NCBI GenBank assembly: GCA_947311845.1
Contig: CAMZMU010000052.1
Span: 133,949,169-134,013,168, forward strand
DNA from: Poa pratensis
Taxonomy: Eukaryota; Streptophyta; Magnoliopsida; Poales; Poaceae
Direction of reading: 5' to 3'
Length of the DNA: 64,000 nt
Shown: positions 22,205 to 32,217 of the stretch, in pieces
How the letters are laid out: every line of letters starts with the position of its first letter
How positions within the stretch are numbered: position 1 is the stretch's first letter
Program-made: the position numbers and the translations under genes
The notes under the pieces: generated by a model
The model's database searches: none
What the model was told of the DNA's origin: nothing
Seen by the model: only the letters and a program-made list of their open reading frames with translations

Positions 22205-22671
22205 GATTAAGGTTCCTGGGTTGTGAATATGGGGGAGAGAACGTGGTAGAGCTGGAAGTATCGTCGGCTGACAAGCGGGGCAAGGATTTTACCCAGGTTC
22301 AGGGCCCTCGTGTGGAGGTAACACCCCTACGTCCTGCATGTCTGTTATTGATTTGCGAATATGGTGGTTACAAGGGAGTCCTGGCGAGATGCTGATCTTG
22401 CTAGGGTTTGTGGTGGTTCTCGAAGTGCGTGTTCGGTTCGACAGCCCTCCCAGCCTTTAAATAATAGGCTGGGTCTCGGGTATTCGTAACCGACTCGAAT
22501 TACATGAATGGTAAGTATGAAACCGACTATATCTTCGCCTAACTTGGAGGATACTCCATCTTCGTTGGGCCTCCCTTCATGGGCTTTTCGTAGGCTCTTG
22601 ATAGTTGGGCCTAGTCGATACGTGCACCATGTACCCTCATGATAGGGTACCCGATAGTCATACCCATGTCA
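22176..22671 (-). repeat. 5' LTR of the Tat-type element
   Basis: This is a 496-bp copy, 97% identical by eye count to 9471-9966, with TG..CA ends and GATAC outside. It includes the ATG used by the N-terminal ORF. The sequence GCCTTTAAATAATAGGCTGG near 22454 holds an AT-rich TATA-like element. Confidence 0.94.
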
Positions 22672-22836
22672 GATACCGATGAAGAACTAAAAGGGAGTAA
22701 ATCTTTCAACCGGGCATCTTCTGGCTAGGGTCTGTTATTATAGCTTGAGTTTATGAACTTGTTCTTATAGCTTAAGTTTCTGAATCTTTAGATTTTAATC
22801 TTACTTCTTGTTTGACATGTTCTTGAGCATAGGTTC

Positions 22837-23201
22837 TGTTGTGTTCTGTGTCAAATATTGTGTACGTGTTGGGTAGGTTTGGATTTGGAGTTGTATTAGG
22901 TGTGGTAGGTACGAGTAGTGTTAGAGTCGAACTCTTGTACCCTAAGCCTCCCATATAATGAGGGGAGCACCACACGTGTAACCCATGACGACTTGATAGC
23001 AACAGGCACGCAGGGGGAGCCGGCGGCTTGTGCCGGCGCCTAGGGCGGCCAGGGTTGCGGTATCAATGGGGAGGAGCGCCCATAGTCATGCCCCACAGAT
23101 GTAGGCGAGTTCGCCAAACTGCGTTACCAAATCTCGGTGTCGTCATCGTGCTGTGATTGTTTGGTTCTCGGTAGATCAATTATGCACCTAAGATGACAAC
23201 A
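22837..23201 (+). repeat. Left LTR (365 bp) of the non-coding retrotransposon
   Basis: It has TG..CA ends and is directly followed by the Met-tRNA primer site. Apart from a few substitutions it matches 25099-25492, which has one extra copy of a short unit near its end. Confidence 0.88.
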
Positions 23202-25098
23202 ATTGGTATCTGAGCGAGGTTCGGAGGTCGCGGATTGTTGAAAGGAGGAATTTTGACGTTGAGATCGGGAGTTGTCCACACGGGCGACGTGCGGTGAGAA
23301 CCAGATTGGGATATGTCGGAATCGAAGAAGCAATCGGAAAAACAGCAACCAGGGATCGCGGCTAGCTGTGGGTCGGCGTTTTGGTTTGGTATGAGGAGGC
23401 ATCTCGGCGAGATCGGTTCGAGTCTCGACTTCGATCCGATGTAGGTGTGCATGTCGTACTGATCATAGCAGCAGTCAACCCAAGCGGGACAACACGTGGA
23501 GACCTAGTCCAGCGCGGGGTGCACGCGGCGGGCAAGATCAAGAAGCAGCGGTGGTCGTGTGGCAGGCGGCGGATCAGCTGAGTCAAGGTGTTCGTGTCCA
23601 GAACGAGCTAGCGCAGGTGGCAGGTTCACAAGGCCATCGGTACGGGTAGTGGAGCTGCAAGGCAGTCGACGGTCGTAAGCAGCAGGAGGCCAGAAGCGAT
23701 CAACGGAGATTTGTTACGTGAAAAAAAAGGGAGAATCTACAACCTGTATTCGGTGCATGGGATTGGGTGACATGGCAAAGAAAAAGGCATTGGAGTTGTG
23801 GGATAAATGCTAGGTGCACCCGGGGGAACTACCATAGAAGCAATTTCTTTTGTATTTGTTGCTCAGTGTGCACAGGTTTTGCCGGAAGGTTGATAGATTG
23901 GCGATGTGCGTACAAGGCTGAGAGCAGTCTGGAATATGTCGCGGAGGATCATGCATATACAGGGTGCCAGACAGTACATGACAGGTTGGTGAACTGGGCA
24001 CAAGGTGGAGCATGATTGCAGTCGGATATGTTCGGCTGGGTCGGACTGGACAGTCTGACAGATCGACGGGATGTCGGTCGGGACAGAAGACGGTGAAGAT
24101 CGGCGACAACGACGTAGGAGCGTGAGGGCTGATGGTGTCCGTACTCTGTGGCGTGGATACACGTGGCGCATGGTTATGCGTGCTTCGACATGCGATGACG
24201 CGGGGTTGATTCAAGATGGTGTACACATGAGATCTTGAGTTCGACGGGGTGTGGGGTGGACTGATCCTCTACCAAGGAGTCATGTTGAAGGTGGAGCTGG
24301 AGTCTCTGGCGGAGATTTCACTCGGCTGATGGAGGGGCTACGGCGTAAGTGCACGGAGAGTCGAAGCCTAGTCAGCGGGAAGGCGAGAAACACGTTGGTC
24401 GGACTGGACGTCAGGATTCGAGAGATACGTGGAACTCGGCATCGGTCGGGTATGACTGATGGTTGTCTGCAGTGGGGCCTGAGGTGGTGTGGGTTAGCGA
24501 CCCGGTAGATCTTGGCCAAGATCGCGGATGCTCGGCGCGGTAATAGCGACGAGGCGTGCGGTAAGCACGGGACACAGCGACAGACCAGGGCACAGGCGGT
24601 CAGACATATGGTCAGATAGGTTTGCAGGGGTGCTGAAACAGTGTTGGCGAGTACCGGATTCAAGTTGGTGACTGGGTCTATGGAGATTGATGCATCAGGT
24701 GATAGACAAGAGTCTGTCATAGGGAATCTGAGAAAGTGTTGGAGAGTCTGAAATGTCGAAAGCGTGGAGAGTACATGGCCGTATATTCTGTGATGTTCAG
24801 TGCACGTGGCAAAGTGTGGGTGACTAGACACGGAAGGGGGCGGAGTACTATAGCTGTGGGACATATAGAAGACTATCCAGAATGTTCAGTTTCTTCAAGT
24901 TGAAAGCATTTTTTACGCAAACCAGTGGTCGGTGTGTGATGGTGTTGAACGGGAAGAAGGGACTACAGTTGCAGGTGGAGTCGTGTGGAGTCTGGGAGTA
25001 GCAGTGGAGCTCATGGAGACAACTCAAGTCCGAAGTACATGGAGGTTTGACGCATTGACGAATTCAAGGTGGTGGACAATATTCGCCAAGGTGGAGTT

Positions 25099-25492
25099 TG
25101 TTGTGTTCTGTGTCAAATATTATGTACGTGTTGGGTTAGGTTTGGACTTGGAGTTGTATTAGGTGTGGTAGGTACGAGTAGTGTTAGAGTCGAACTCTTG
25201 TACCCTGAGCCTCCCATATAATGAGGGGAGCACCACACGTGTAACCCATGACGACTTGATAGCAACAGGCATGCAGGGGGAGCCAGCGGCTTGTGCCGGC
25301 GCCTAGGGCGGCCAGGGTTGCGGTATCAATGGGGAGGAGCGCCCGTAGTCATGCCCCGCAGATGTAGGCGAGTTCGCCGAACTACGTTACCAAATCTCGG
25401 TGTCGTCATCGTGCTGTGATTGTTTGGTTCTCGGTAGATCAATTATGCTGTTTGGTTCTCGGTAGATCAATTATGCGCCTACGATGACAACA
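25099..25492 (+). repeat. Right LTR (394 bp) with an internal tandem duplication
   Basis: It is the same as the left LTR but contains TGTTTGGTTCTCGGTAGATC...ATGC twice in a row (about 25421-25476). This accounts for its extra 29 bp. Confidence 0.88.
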
Positions 25493-26039
25493 TGTTCAAC
25501 TCTCTTTCAGTACTAACTCTTATCATGTGCACATTGAAAAATGTGACTGATAATTTGTTCCCTTGAGATTGTTTGAGGCTTCTTTCCTTCAAACACCTTT
25601 TATTCATCTCAAGCTTGAATGGTCATGAGGATTTCCAACCGTCTTCTATGATGCGCATTAGCGCTGAAAAATCACAGATCCACCAAATATATGGGACTGC
25701 ATTTCTCGTGACATGGCAGTTTCCATTCCCCGCTATTTATAGGGCTCTCTCCGCTCCAAATCTCCTGCTCTCTACTGCCACTACATTTGTCTCGAAAACC
25801 CCTATAAACCTCGCCATAGCGTCGTCGCTCTTTCCTTGATGTGACTGCAACTGAGCTTAACTGTGTACACAGTGGCGGATCCAGCGTTAGAGTAAGCTCT
25901 GGGGCAAAAAAATTAGCTAAAAAAACTACCAGAAGCTCTTGTAATAGCACAAAGTTTTGTTAAAAGTGCAAGAACGTAAAAAGGAGATGACTAAAAACTA
26001 AAAATAGTAGTACGAGGATACAAAAGATAGTACTAAATC

Positions 26040-26475
26040 AATTACTATGTTGCCTGACTTGTTTTGTGTGAGCGGATAGTAGAGTGTGGCGACTATGGTG
26101 AGTGACATCGTGGTTGTATTATCTCTGGGTGAAAACCCATGTTCTACCTTTTCGGCTTGATCAGATAGCGTCGATGTCTACAAGTCATTCACTTTTTCGA
26201 GCTGTTAGTTCAAGGATCTGCTTCGAGGGTGAGAACCCCTGTTTTCACGTTGGTTGGATCGACCAGCATTGGTGTACGAGCGGCGATTCATTCATGAAGG
26301 CGTTGTCTTGGAGTGTAGTACCTTTTGTCCATGGTCATAACATGGTAGGTATTTGGAGACATTGTCGCGAGGCTTGTCCTATACGGATGATCTCGGGTCT
26401 CTTTTTGTGTTGTAAGCCGATTTGTTTGGAACGATGCTAAGTTTTGCTTGCCATTGTTTAAAAAATAAATAAATA
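26040..26475 (+). mobile_element. 3' portion of a non-LTR-type retroposon (candidate)
   Basis: The stretch contains the recurring phrase GGTGAAAACCCATGTTCT / GGTGAGAACCCCTGTTTT, CGGATGATCTCGGGTCTC and a terminal GTTTGGAACG...TTGTTTAAAAAATAAATAAAT. Such GT-rich text with an A-rich end resembles the 3' parts of GC-rich retroposons in grasses. No target duplication was found. The adjoining 25500-26040 holds nothing recognised except a hAT-like CAGTGGCGGATCC near 25870. Confidence 0.35.
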
Positions 26476-27037
26476 CATGGTTGCGTGCATCAACCGATGC
26501 AGAGGCCGGAGTTTATCCTCCTTTTCGGGGAAAACCAAATCAGTTGCAAACAATTGTTAAATCAACATGCTATTTCGGTTTGAGGATTTGTATTTGTTGA
26601 TTAGTTCGGTTTTAAGATCGTGGATCAAATCTCATCCTTTGTTTCTAAAACATGAATTGAAATCAATTGCAAACAATTGTAAATCAACATGCTTCATGCC
26701 ACAGCCGAGGAGAATCCATTCAGTTCACAATTTACCAAGTCAACAAACAGAGGAAAGGAGTTGAGCTGCATGCTGAAGCACAATTGGGTTGCGCCAAGCT
26801 ACTGATCCGACGGTCTTGTGTCGGGGGACTGGGGGAGCGTCGCCAAAACCACACGAAGGGGAGCTAGAAGGCGGCTGTCGGCCAGGCAGGGTGGGCCAGC
26901 GACAGGCGGGCGGCAGCCTGTGGCCCGGGGGCCGGATGACAGGTGGAGATGGGGTCTAGGATGGTTGGCGGACGGATGGGGCTCGCAGCTTGCCGGCCTC
27001 CGGTCTAGGGAGATGGGTGCCAGGGCGTGGTCGCGTG

Positions 27038-27995
27038 CAATGGCGGAGCTAGGATTTTAACATTGGGTATGCGAAGTAAATAAATATGTACGATGAGTTA
27101 TATATCCACAATAAAGCACAAATTAATTATTCTTTGTAGCAGCAAAGTACATGTTGAAAAGATAAAACAAAGAAGTAAATTTAGAGTATGACAAGAGGCG
27201 AGGTGCACCACCCCTATTTCACGATTCTTCGTTCTTTTACATCATAGTTCCTTTATTTTAGCTTGTCAGTTCAATTAGATGTGACCACGATCGCTGCTAG
27301 CTACATTAGAATGAGTGAGGCATGCTACACTAAGAAAATGGTGCTAGAATAGTATAAACAAGTAACTTGCCAAATGTGTTGCTAAGGCGCATCGCCTTGA
27401 CAACCTTGATCGGCAGCGGCTTGGTCTTATTCTTGAAGCCCTGCCCCTCCGCCGCCTTGGAAACAAGGCTGAACTGAATCTCCATGTTCATCGCGTTGTC
27501 CATGTGGTCATACAAGAAAGCGTACAGAGATATGTACCGGGACTGGTGGATGTAAACGCCGTTGGGAAAGTAACCTATGCCCACTTGTGTGCAAAGCTTG
27601 CCTGCACATTAGAGGTGTCAGATTGTTGGATGTCTTCTCCCCCTAGCTTCCTTGTAACTAGCATCCAAGCAGACTGCGAAGGTGCTGTGATTGTGGAATA
27701 AAAGTTCTAGAGATTTCCTGCAAAAAAAAGTAACCTATGCCCCAGTTGTGGCCGGCGGCGGTGAACTTGGACAACAATGAGTAGCCAGACGCTCCCGATC
27801 TGCACCGCGGTGGAGATGAATTCGAGTTGCTGCCAAAAACCTGGTATGCAACAGGGGGGCCATTGCCCCCCCCCCCCCCCCCCCCCCCCCCCTCTCCCAA
27901 GATTTGTTCATGTATGAAGAAAAAATTTAGAGAGCTTAGGTTAGATAGTGTTGTGTGTTTTGCCCCACTTAAACTGTTGGCAAGCTCCGCCATTG
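27038..27995. mobile_element. hAT-like DNA transposon remnant
   Basis: The left end CAATGGCGGAGCTAGGATTT and the inverted right end (CAATGGCGGAGCTTGCC on the minus strand, 27979-27995) match the CAGTGGCGGAGC termini of Tip100-type hAT elements. The interior has no transposase. It contains a plus-strand block (27840-27900) with a run of 27 C. I could not confirm an 8-bp target duplication: GTCGCGTG and TCTCGCTT differ. Confidence 0.55.
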
Positions 27996-28353
27996 TCTCG
28001 CTTCCTGCTCTTGAAAATATTCGACGTGGGGATGTTGTTGATCACGATATGATTTTGTTTGCTTTACTAGGTGTGTGTTTGTTGTGAGGTGAACAATAAA
28101 AAGGGGTACTTTCTTAGAGAATATGCTGCTCGGTACGACCTAGGTTTCAGCTCTTCACTTTGAGGATCTTTTTGAGATGGCAGCCGGGGCGCTCTAGTTT
28201 GCATGATCAAGCAACTATTAGTATTAAGCAAATATGTGCATACATATGAAGCAATTCGGATATTCTTAGACATAGAGAGGTTACTCCATAGAGGAAAAAG
28301 AGAGACAAATCGAGTATGTAGGCCATGTAAATAATATATATACTAGCAAACAT

Positions 28354-28372
28354 GCCCGTGCGTTGCTACGGG
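28354..28372 (-). other. Helitron 3' terminal hairpin
   Basis: GCCCGTGCGTTGCTACGGG forms a 5-bp CCCGT/ACGGG stem with a 7-8 base loop, 7-8 bases from the CTAG terminus. This is the termination signal expected for Helitron replication. Confidence 0.75.
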
Positions 28373-29547
28373 CTTTATCAATTCACAAGTTATTTAGAAC
28401 TTTTTTTCAATAATCATATTTCTAGGTTGTATTTTACTTACTTTCTGGTCATTCCCCAGTTCTTGTCGTAGCATAGTTACAAATACCTATAATTCCAAAT
28501 CATGTGATAGTTTCTTTGTCTTAGTTATTCATGGATTGTATCCTTTCAATTAATTTTCCTTTGATACATATTTCAAATTTGTGTTACATCTTGACAAATT
28601 TGATTTTAGGCAGCAGGCATTAACGCATTAGAAAGCAGTTAGCAGATCCTCGCGTGCTATAAGAAAACATGAATTCATAGACAGAATATTGACATCACTT
28701 CTCCTCATTAATACAGAATAATAAAAGAGCACAATTTCTAAGAATAAATAAAATAGAGCATCAAACGACTACATCATATCCACTATGCAGGTATTATCTT
28801 GCAGTAAGTAGCTCTACCTAATTGAAATTTGCATGAAGAATAAAAACTAAGAAAACTTTTTTTTTTTGCATGATTCAAATGATCCAATGAAAAATATTTC
28901 TCAACGATTCCTCTTCTACTAAATCAAGAGTAGAAAATCTCTCTTTCAATTCGAGGATCCAGAGAGGTGTTTTCATAGTCATCTCCGAATATTTTCGATT
29001 TCATTTTTCTATGATATGTCTTTCTATATGAAAATTGGTTATTTACGATGTACGATGATCCCTGTTAAGCATCCATGGCTGAATTATCAAAATACCTGTT
29101 GTACAATTTTTTTAAATAACTCACATCTATTCGAAGCATTGGAACAGACATGTGTCGGCAGGTTACAATTATCCATTTGTCTGAAGCATTCTAACAAACG
29201 CATGGTGTACAGATAATTTTTTTTTAAAACTAAGTGTACATATCAATTTTTCTTTTTGAAACGAAGTGTACAGATCAAATTAATCAGTGGGGTAGGGGGA
29301 GCAACGTGGGAGTGGGGGAAGGTTTAATCATGTCAGTCGAGGTGAAGCACAACCGTAGCTTCAGCAGATGGGCTTCATGTTCAGTACCTCAGGGCTCAGG
29401 GCCATGGTGTGGTCGCAGATTAGATGCAGCATCTAGCTAGAGAGAGAGGCCGTGGCAGGGTGAATCTAGAGGCGTTGACTTGCTAAGAAATCGGGGGCAA
29501 AGAAACCACATCCCAAAAGATCTGGAAAAGAATACAGACCGCGGCCG

Positions 29548-29930
29548 CCGTGGGCGGGGGCGCGGCCGACGAGGCCATCGGCCGCATGGTGGCCGCCGTC
29601 GCGCGCCTCCGGGAGCTCGTCGTCTACTGCCCCTTCTCGCTGGCCCGCCTCCCCGGCTGGCTCACCACGCGCAGTGCCTGTCGGCGGCGGACGCCGGCTA
29701 CCTCGACTGCATCGCCCTCGCCGCGGGCCTCGAGGAGCTCAGGCTCTGGGGCGTGCTGCTCACCAACGCGCCGGCCTGGGGCCCGCTGCAGCGGCTCCGC
29801 GTGCTGGAGATCGTCGGCGCGCCGCTGCGGGATGCCGCGGTCACGCAGGCCGTCGCCGCCTGCCCCAACCTCACCGACCTCTCGCTGCTTGGCTGCGACT
29901 GCTCCGGCGTCGTGGCTGTCACCGCTGCCA
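29548..29930 (+). pseudogene. Captured F-box/LRR-type gene fragment
   Basis: A very GC-rich plus-strand block sits in AT-rich surroundings. Its frames read MVAAVARLRELVVYCPFSL, LEELRLWGVLLTNAP, LQRLRVLEIVGAPLRD and AVAACPNLTDLSLLGCDCSG. The spacing of Leu and the 'L-x-x-L-x-L' repeats are those of plant F-box/LRR (FBD-type) proteins. There is a frame change near 29665-29690. The F-box itself and the C-terminus are absent, and the homology ends abruptly near 29930. It looks like an exon piece picked up by the Helitron. It is oriented against the Helitron strand. Confidence 0.65.
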
Positions 29931-30083
29931 AATCCACATCCGCCAAAGTCGCATCCACCTCTGCGCAGTCAGGGGAGGGCTTTTCTCCGTTTTTTTTTTA
30001 GCGAGGAGAGGCATGAGGTCGAGAACCGGTTTTTTTAGCGTGGAAGGTGTTGGTTTTTTTTACGTACCACCACGGTCGCTTAA

Positions 30084-31342
30084 ATTTTTTTTTTTTTAAG
30101 GCGGATCCGAACCATATATTAGGATACTCAGCACAAATTACACAGAGGTCCAGGAAACAAAGAAAAAATACAAAGAGACCCTGAAAACTTGCACAAAGCA
30201 CCCTGAGCAGCCTGATCAAAACACGAACGGATCCACAGCCGGCTCCCAAGAGCCTAGTCGAAGCCGCCAACGCCGTACCACGAACCGCCGGAGAGAGGGC
30301 GCCGCCGCATGATGTAGCTGGTCGCAAGAGTCGCCCGCCGCCCCGCAACGGAGTCCTGACTCGATGAACACGCACGACCGCGACGCGAGCTCTCCATAAC
30401 CTCCCTTCTTCTCGTCGAGACAGCCACGACCAGGCCAACCTCCACGCACCCCCTACCACCTCCAATCGCCGTTCCCCTCGCCACCGAGGCCGGCCGGAAC
30501 AAAGACGACGGAGGGAAACCACCTGCAACCACAACAACAAAACGGGAAGCGCAGCTCCACCGACTCCTCCCCTCGCCGCCACGGCCGGCCGGAGAAGCAG
30601 GAGCTGAGCAGCACACCCGACGAAACGCCATCACGACCTCCCCGGCGGCGAGGAGGGGCGCAGCCTCAAGATGGTCCCCGGACACCGCCTCCACCGGTCA
30701 ACCTCCTCCCCCCCTCGCCTCCGAGGCCGGCCAGGAAGAAGAAACTCACCAGATGGTCTTGGACCGACGACCAGCACCGCTTCTGAATAACGCCCGCCCC
30801 AATCTTCTCCCCTTCGTCCTCCCACCTTGGGAGCATCTCCAGGAAGAAGGCCAGGGTCCGCGTGGTGCCGAGCGTGAGCACCACCGCGTACGAGCTGCCC
30901 CACCACACCGCTGCAGAGAGGAGACCACCGCCACGCTCCCTCCCCTCGCGACCACCGCCGGCCAGAGGGGGCTTGCGCGCCTCTTCTCCATGCAGCAAGA
31001 GGCAAGACGAAGCCGATTTATTGGAGGAGACGTCGCCGACCACGCTCGCTGTCCTCTCCCACCAGAGGAGCACTAACAGGAGGCAGACGAACCCTATTCC
31101 GCCGCGGATCTGGCTTCTCCGATCCTTAGCGCCGCCGCCACTACCGGGCATCGAGCCCAAACACGGCAACCAGCCGCCAACTACCCTAAAACTACTCTGT
31201 ACAAGCCGCGCCGGCCACCTCCGCCCACGCCGAACGGCATCGCCGCCGGCGAGGCGAGGGCCCCGACGCGGAAGACCGTGAGCGACTCTCAAGGAGGGGA
31301 GAGGAGAGAGGCGCTCGGGAGGGGAGAGGAGAGAACTCAACT
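30084..31342 (-). mobile_element. GC-rich retroposon (poly(A) on minus strand) with 16-bp target duplication
   Basis: CACCACGGTCGCTTAA occurs at 30068-30083 and again at 31343-31358, bracketing 1,259 bp. The left border is a T run (30084-30098), that is, a poly(A) tail on the minus strand; the right border is a CT-rich start. Frames inside are Gly/Arg-rich and show no domain. Length, tail and long target duplication indicate LINE-mediated insertion of a non-autonomous element or a processed transcript. Confidence 0.8.
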
Positions 31343-31492
31343 CACCACGGTCGCTTAATGATATTATATAGTAGAGATTTTCATAGATCTCATCTCAAAG
31401 TTCACCAAATTACTCGACAAAACATAGCATACCATGAATCCTCCCAAATCCGAAACATGAGACACATCGGCCGGCCACAAGTGTGCGTTTTT

Positions 31493-32217
31493 TTTTAAGG
31501 GGAAAGCATCAAGCTTTTATTACATAACAGGGGTGAGTCACCCACTACAACTTTAGCCACCGTGTCCGGTACATCAACATCCCAAGTTATAAGCTCTTGG
31601 GCATTACAAAATAGCAAGTTCATCGAAAAAGGCATTTGTAGCCCGGGCTACATGTAGCCCTTTATTTTAAAATTTTAAAAACATAGCTTGAGTTTTCAAA
31701 AGAAATTCAAATTAAATATGGAGGTAGGCAATGATGTATCCTTTAGTTCTGCAAAGTTTAAATACAAAATTCGTTTTATTTTGGGATAAGTAAAAAAAGA
31801 CAAATTCTGATAAGATTTGATGGGCACTATTCACACACCAAATTTATAATTGTCTTTTTTGTGTACCGTATACACCGTATTTTAGATTGTAATTTTTCAC
31901 ACTTGTAGGATATATTCGTGGCTACGTTCTACATATTTTGTTCAGATTTGTTTGAAAATTTAAAATTTAATTTTCAAATAGCCAAAATAAAGCGCTACAT
32001 GTAGCGCGGGCTACAAAACATCACTCCCCAAATTCATGAGCTACTTTGTTTGCGGAGCGTCTACAGGCTACCACTTCGGCCCAGGAAACCGTGATCGAAG
32101 TTGGATCTTCAGGTCATCAATTGATGCAGCTAGCTGGGAGAAATCTTGGCCTCTACAGTTAAGTGCCATCGCCGGGAGTTCGGAATCAGTTTCAAAGACT
32201 GCTATTAATGCATCGAG
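31493..32217 (-). mobile_element. LINE 3' end with RNase H remnant, interrupted by a MITE and a retroposon
   Basis: The left end is a T run followed by the complement of AATAAAAGCTTGATGCTTTC, i.e. a poly(A) tail on the minus strand. At 32217-32036 the minus strand encodes AVFETDSELPAMALNCRGQD, SIDDLKIQL, a frame change, then VACRRSANKVAHEFG. This matches the C-terminal RNase H-like domain of plant LINEs. Its upstream part is cut at 32217 by the retroposon 32218-34080; about 40 bp of probable continuation follow at 34094. A MITE occupies 31636-32018. Confidence 0.7.
31636..32018. mobile_element. MITE with GTAGCCCGGGCTACATGTAGC-type inverted ends
   Basis: The left end TTGTAGCCCGGGCTACATG and the inverted right end agree over about 30 bases (TGTAGCCCGnGCTACATGTAGCnCTTTATTT). 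Each end contains the palindrome GCTACATGTAGC or a close variant. CAT is at 31633-31635 and 32019-32021, which may be a 3-bp target duplication. The interior is AT-rich and non-coding. I do not assign a superfamily. Confidence 0.75.

Larger units (their letters stand above)
9471..22671 (-). mobile_element. Ty3/gypsy LTR retrotransposon, Tat-type, with antisense gene; complete structure
   Basis: The LTRs at 9471-9966 and 22176-22671 are both 496 bp, begin TG and end CA, and are flanked by identical GATAC at 9466-9470 and 22672-22676. The element runs on the minus strand: 5' LTR, primer-binding site, acidic N-terminal ORF, gag, protease, reverse transcriptase, RNase H, integrase, then about 5 kb before the 3' LTR that carries genes on the opposite strand. 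An antisense ORF between integrase and 3' LTR, together with the protein motifs, places it in the Tat group. I count about 14 mismatches between the LTRs (about 97% identity), so insertion is fairly recent. Frameshifts in gag and pol make it non-autonomous now. Confidence 0.95.
22837..25492 (+). mobile_element. Non-autonomous LTR retrotransposon without coding sequence
   Basis: Two direct repeats begin TGTTGTGTTCTGTGTCAAAT and end GATGACAACA: 22837-23201 (365 bp) and 25099-25492 (394 bp). The flanks are GGTTC (22832-22836) and TGTTC (25493-25497), a target duplication with one change. Right after the left LTR, TGGTATCTGAGC at 23204-23215 matches the initiator-Met tRNA site (TGGTATCAGAGC) except one base. 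CAAGGTGGAG just before the right LTR is the likely polypurine tract. The 1.9-kb internal part (23202-25098) has only short frames on both strands and no gag, RT or integrase motif. It must depend on another element's proteins. Confidence 0.85.
28343..31377 (-). mobile_element. Helitron with captured gene fragment and nested retroposon
   Basis: On the minus strand the element begins TCTCTACTATATAATATC at 31377, preceded by A. It ends with a GC-rich hairpin (CCCGT-AGCAACGC-ACGGG within 28354-28372), then CATGTTTG and CTAG at 28343-28346, followed by T. A 5' TC, a 3' hairpin shortly before CTRR, and insertion between A and T without target duplication define Helitrons. Inside are a broken F-box/LRR gene piece on the plus strand (29548-29930) and a later retroposon (30084-31342). 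No Rep/helicase gene is visible, so it is non-autonomous. Without the nested insertion it is about 1.76 kb. Confidence 0.8.

Noticed and set aside
27030..28003. An 8-bp target duplication for the hAT-like element
   Set aside because: GTCGCGTG and TCTCGCTT do not match well enough, so the borders remain tentative.
30400..31300. Long Gly/Arg/Ala-rich frames that look like proteins
   Set aside because: GC-rich DNA lacks stop codons by chance. The frames overlap on both strands and show no domain; the region is a retroposon bounded by a 16-bp duplication.
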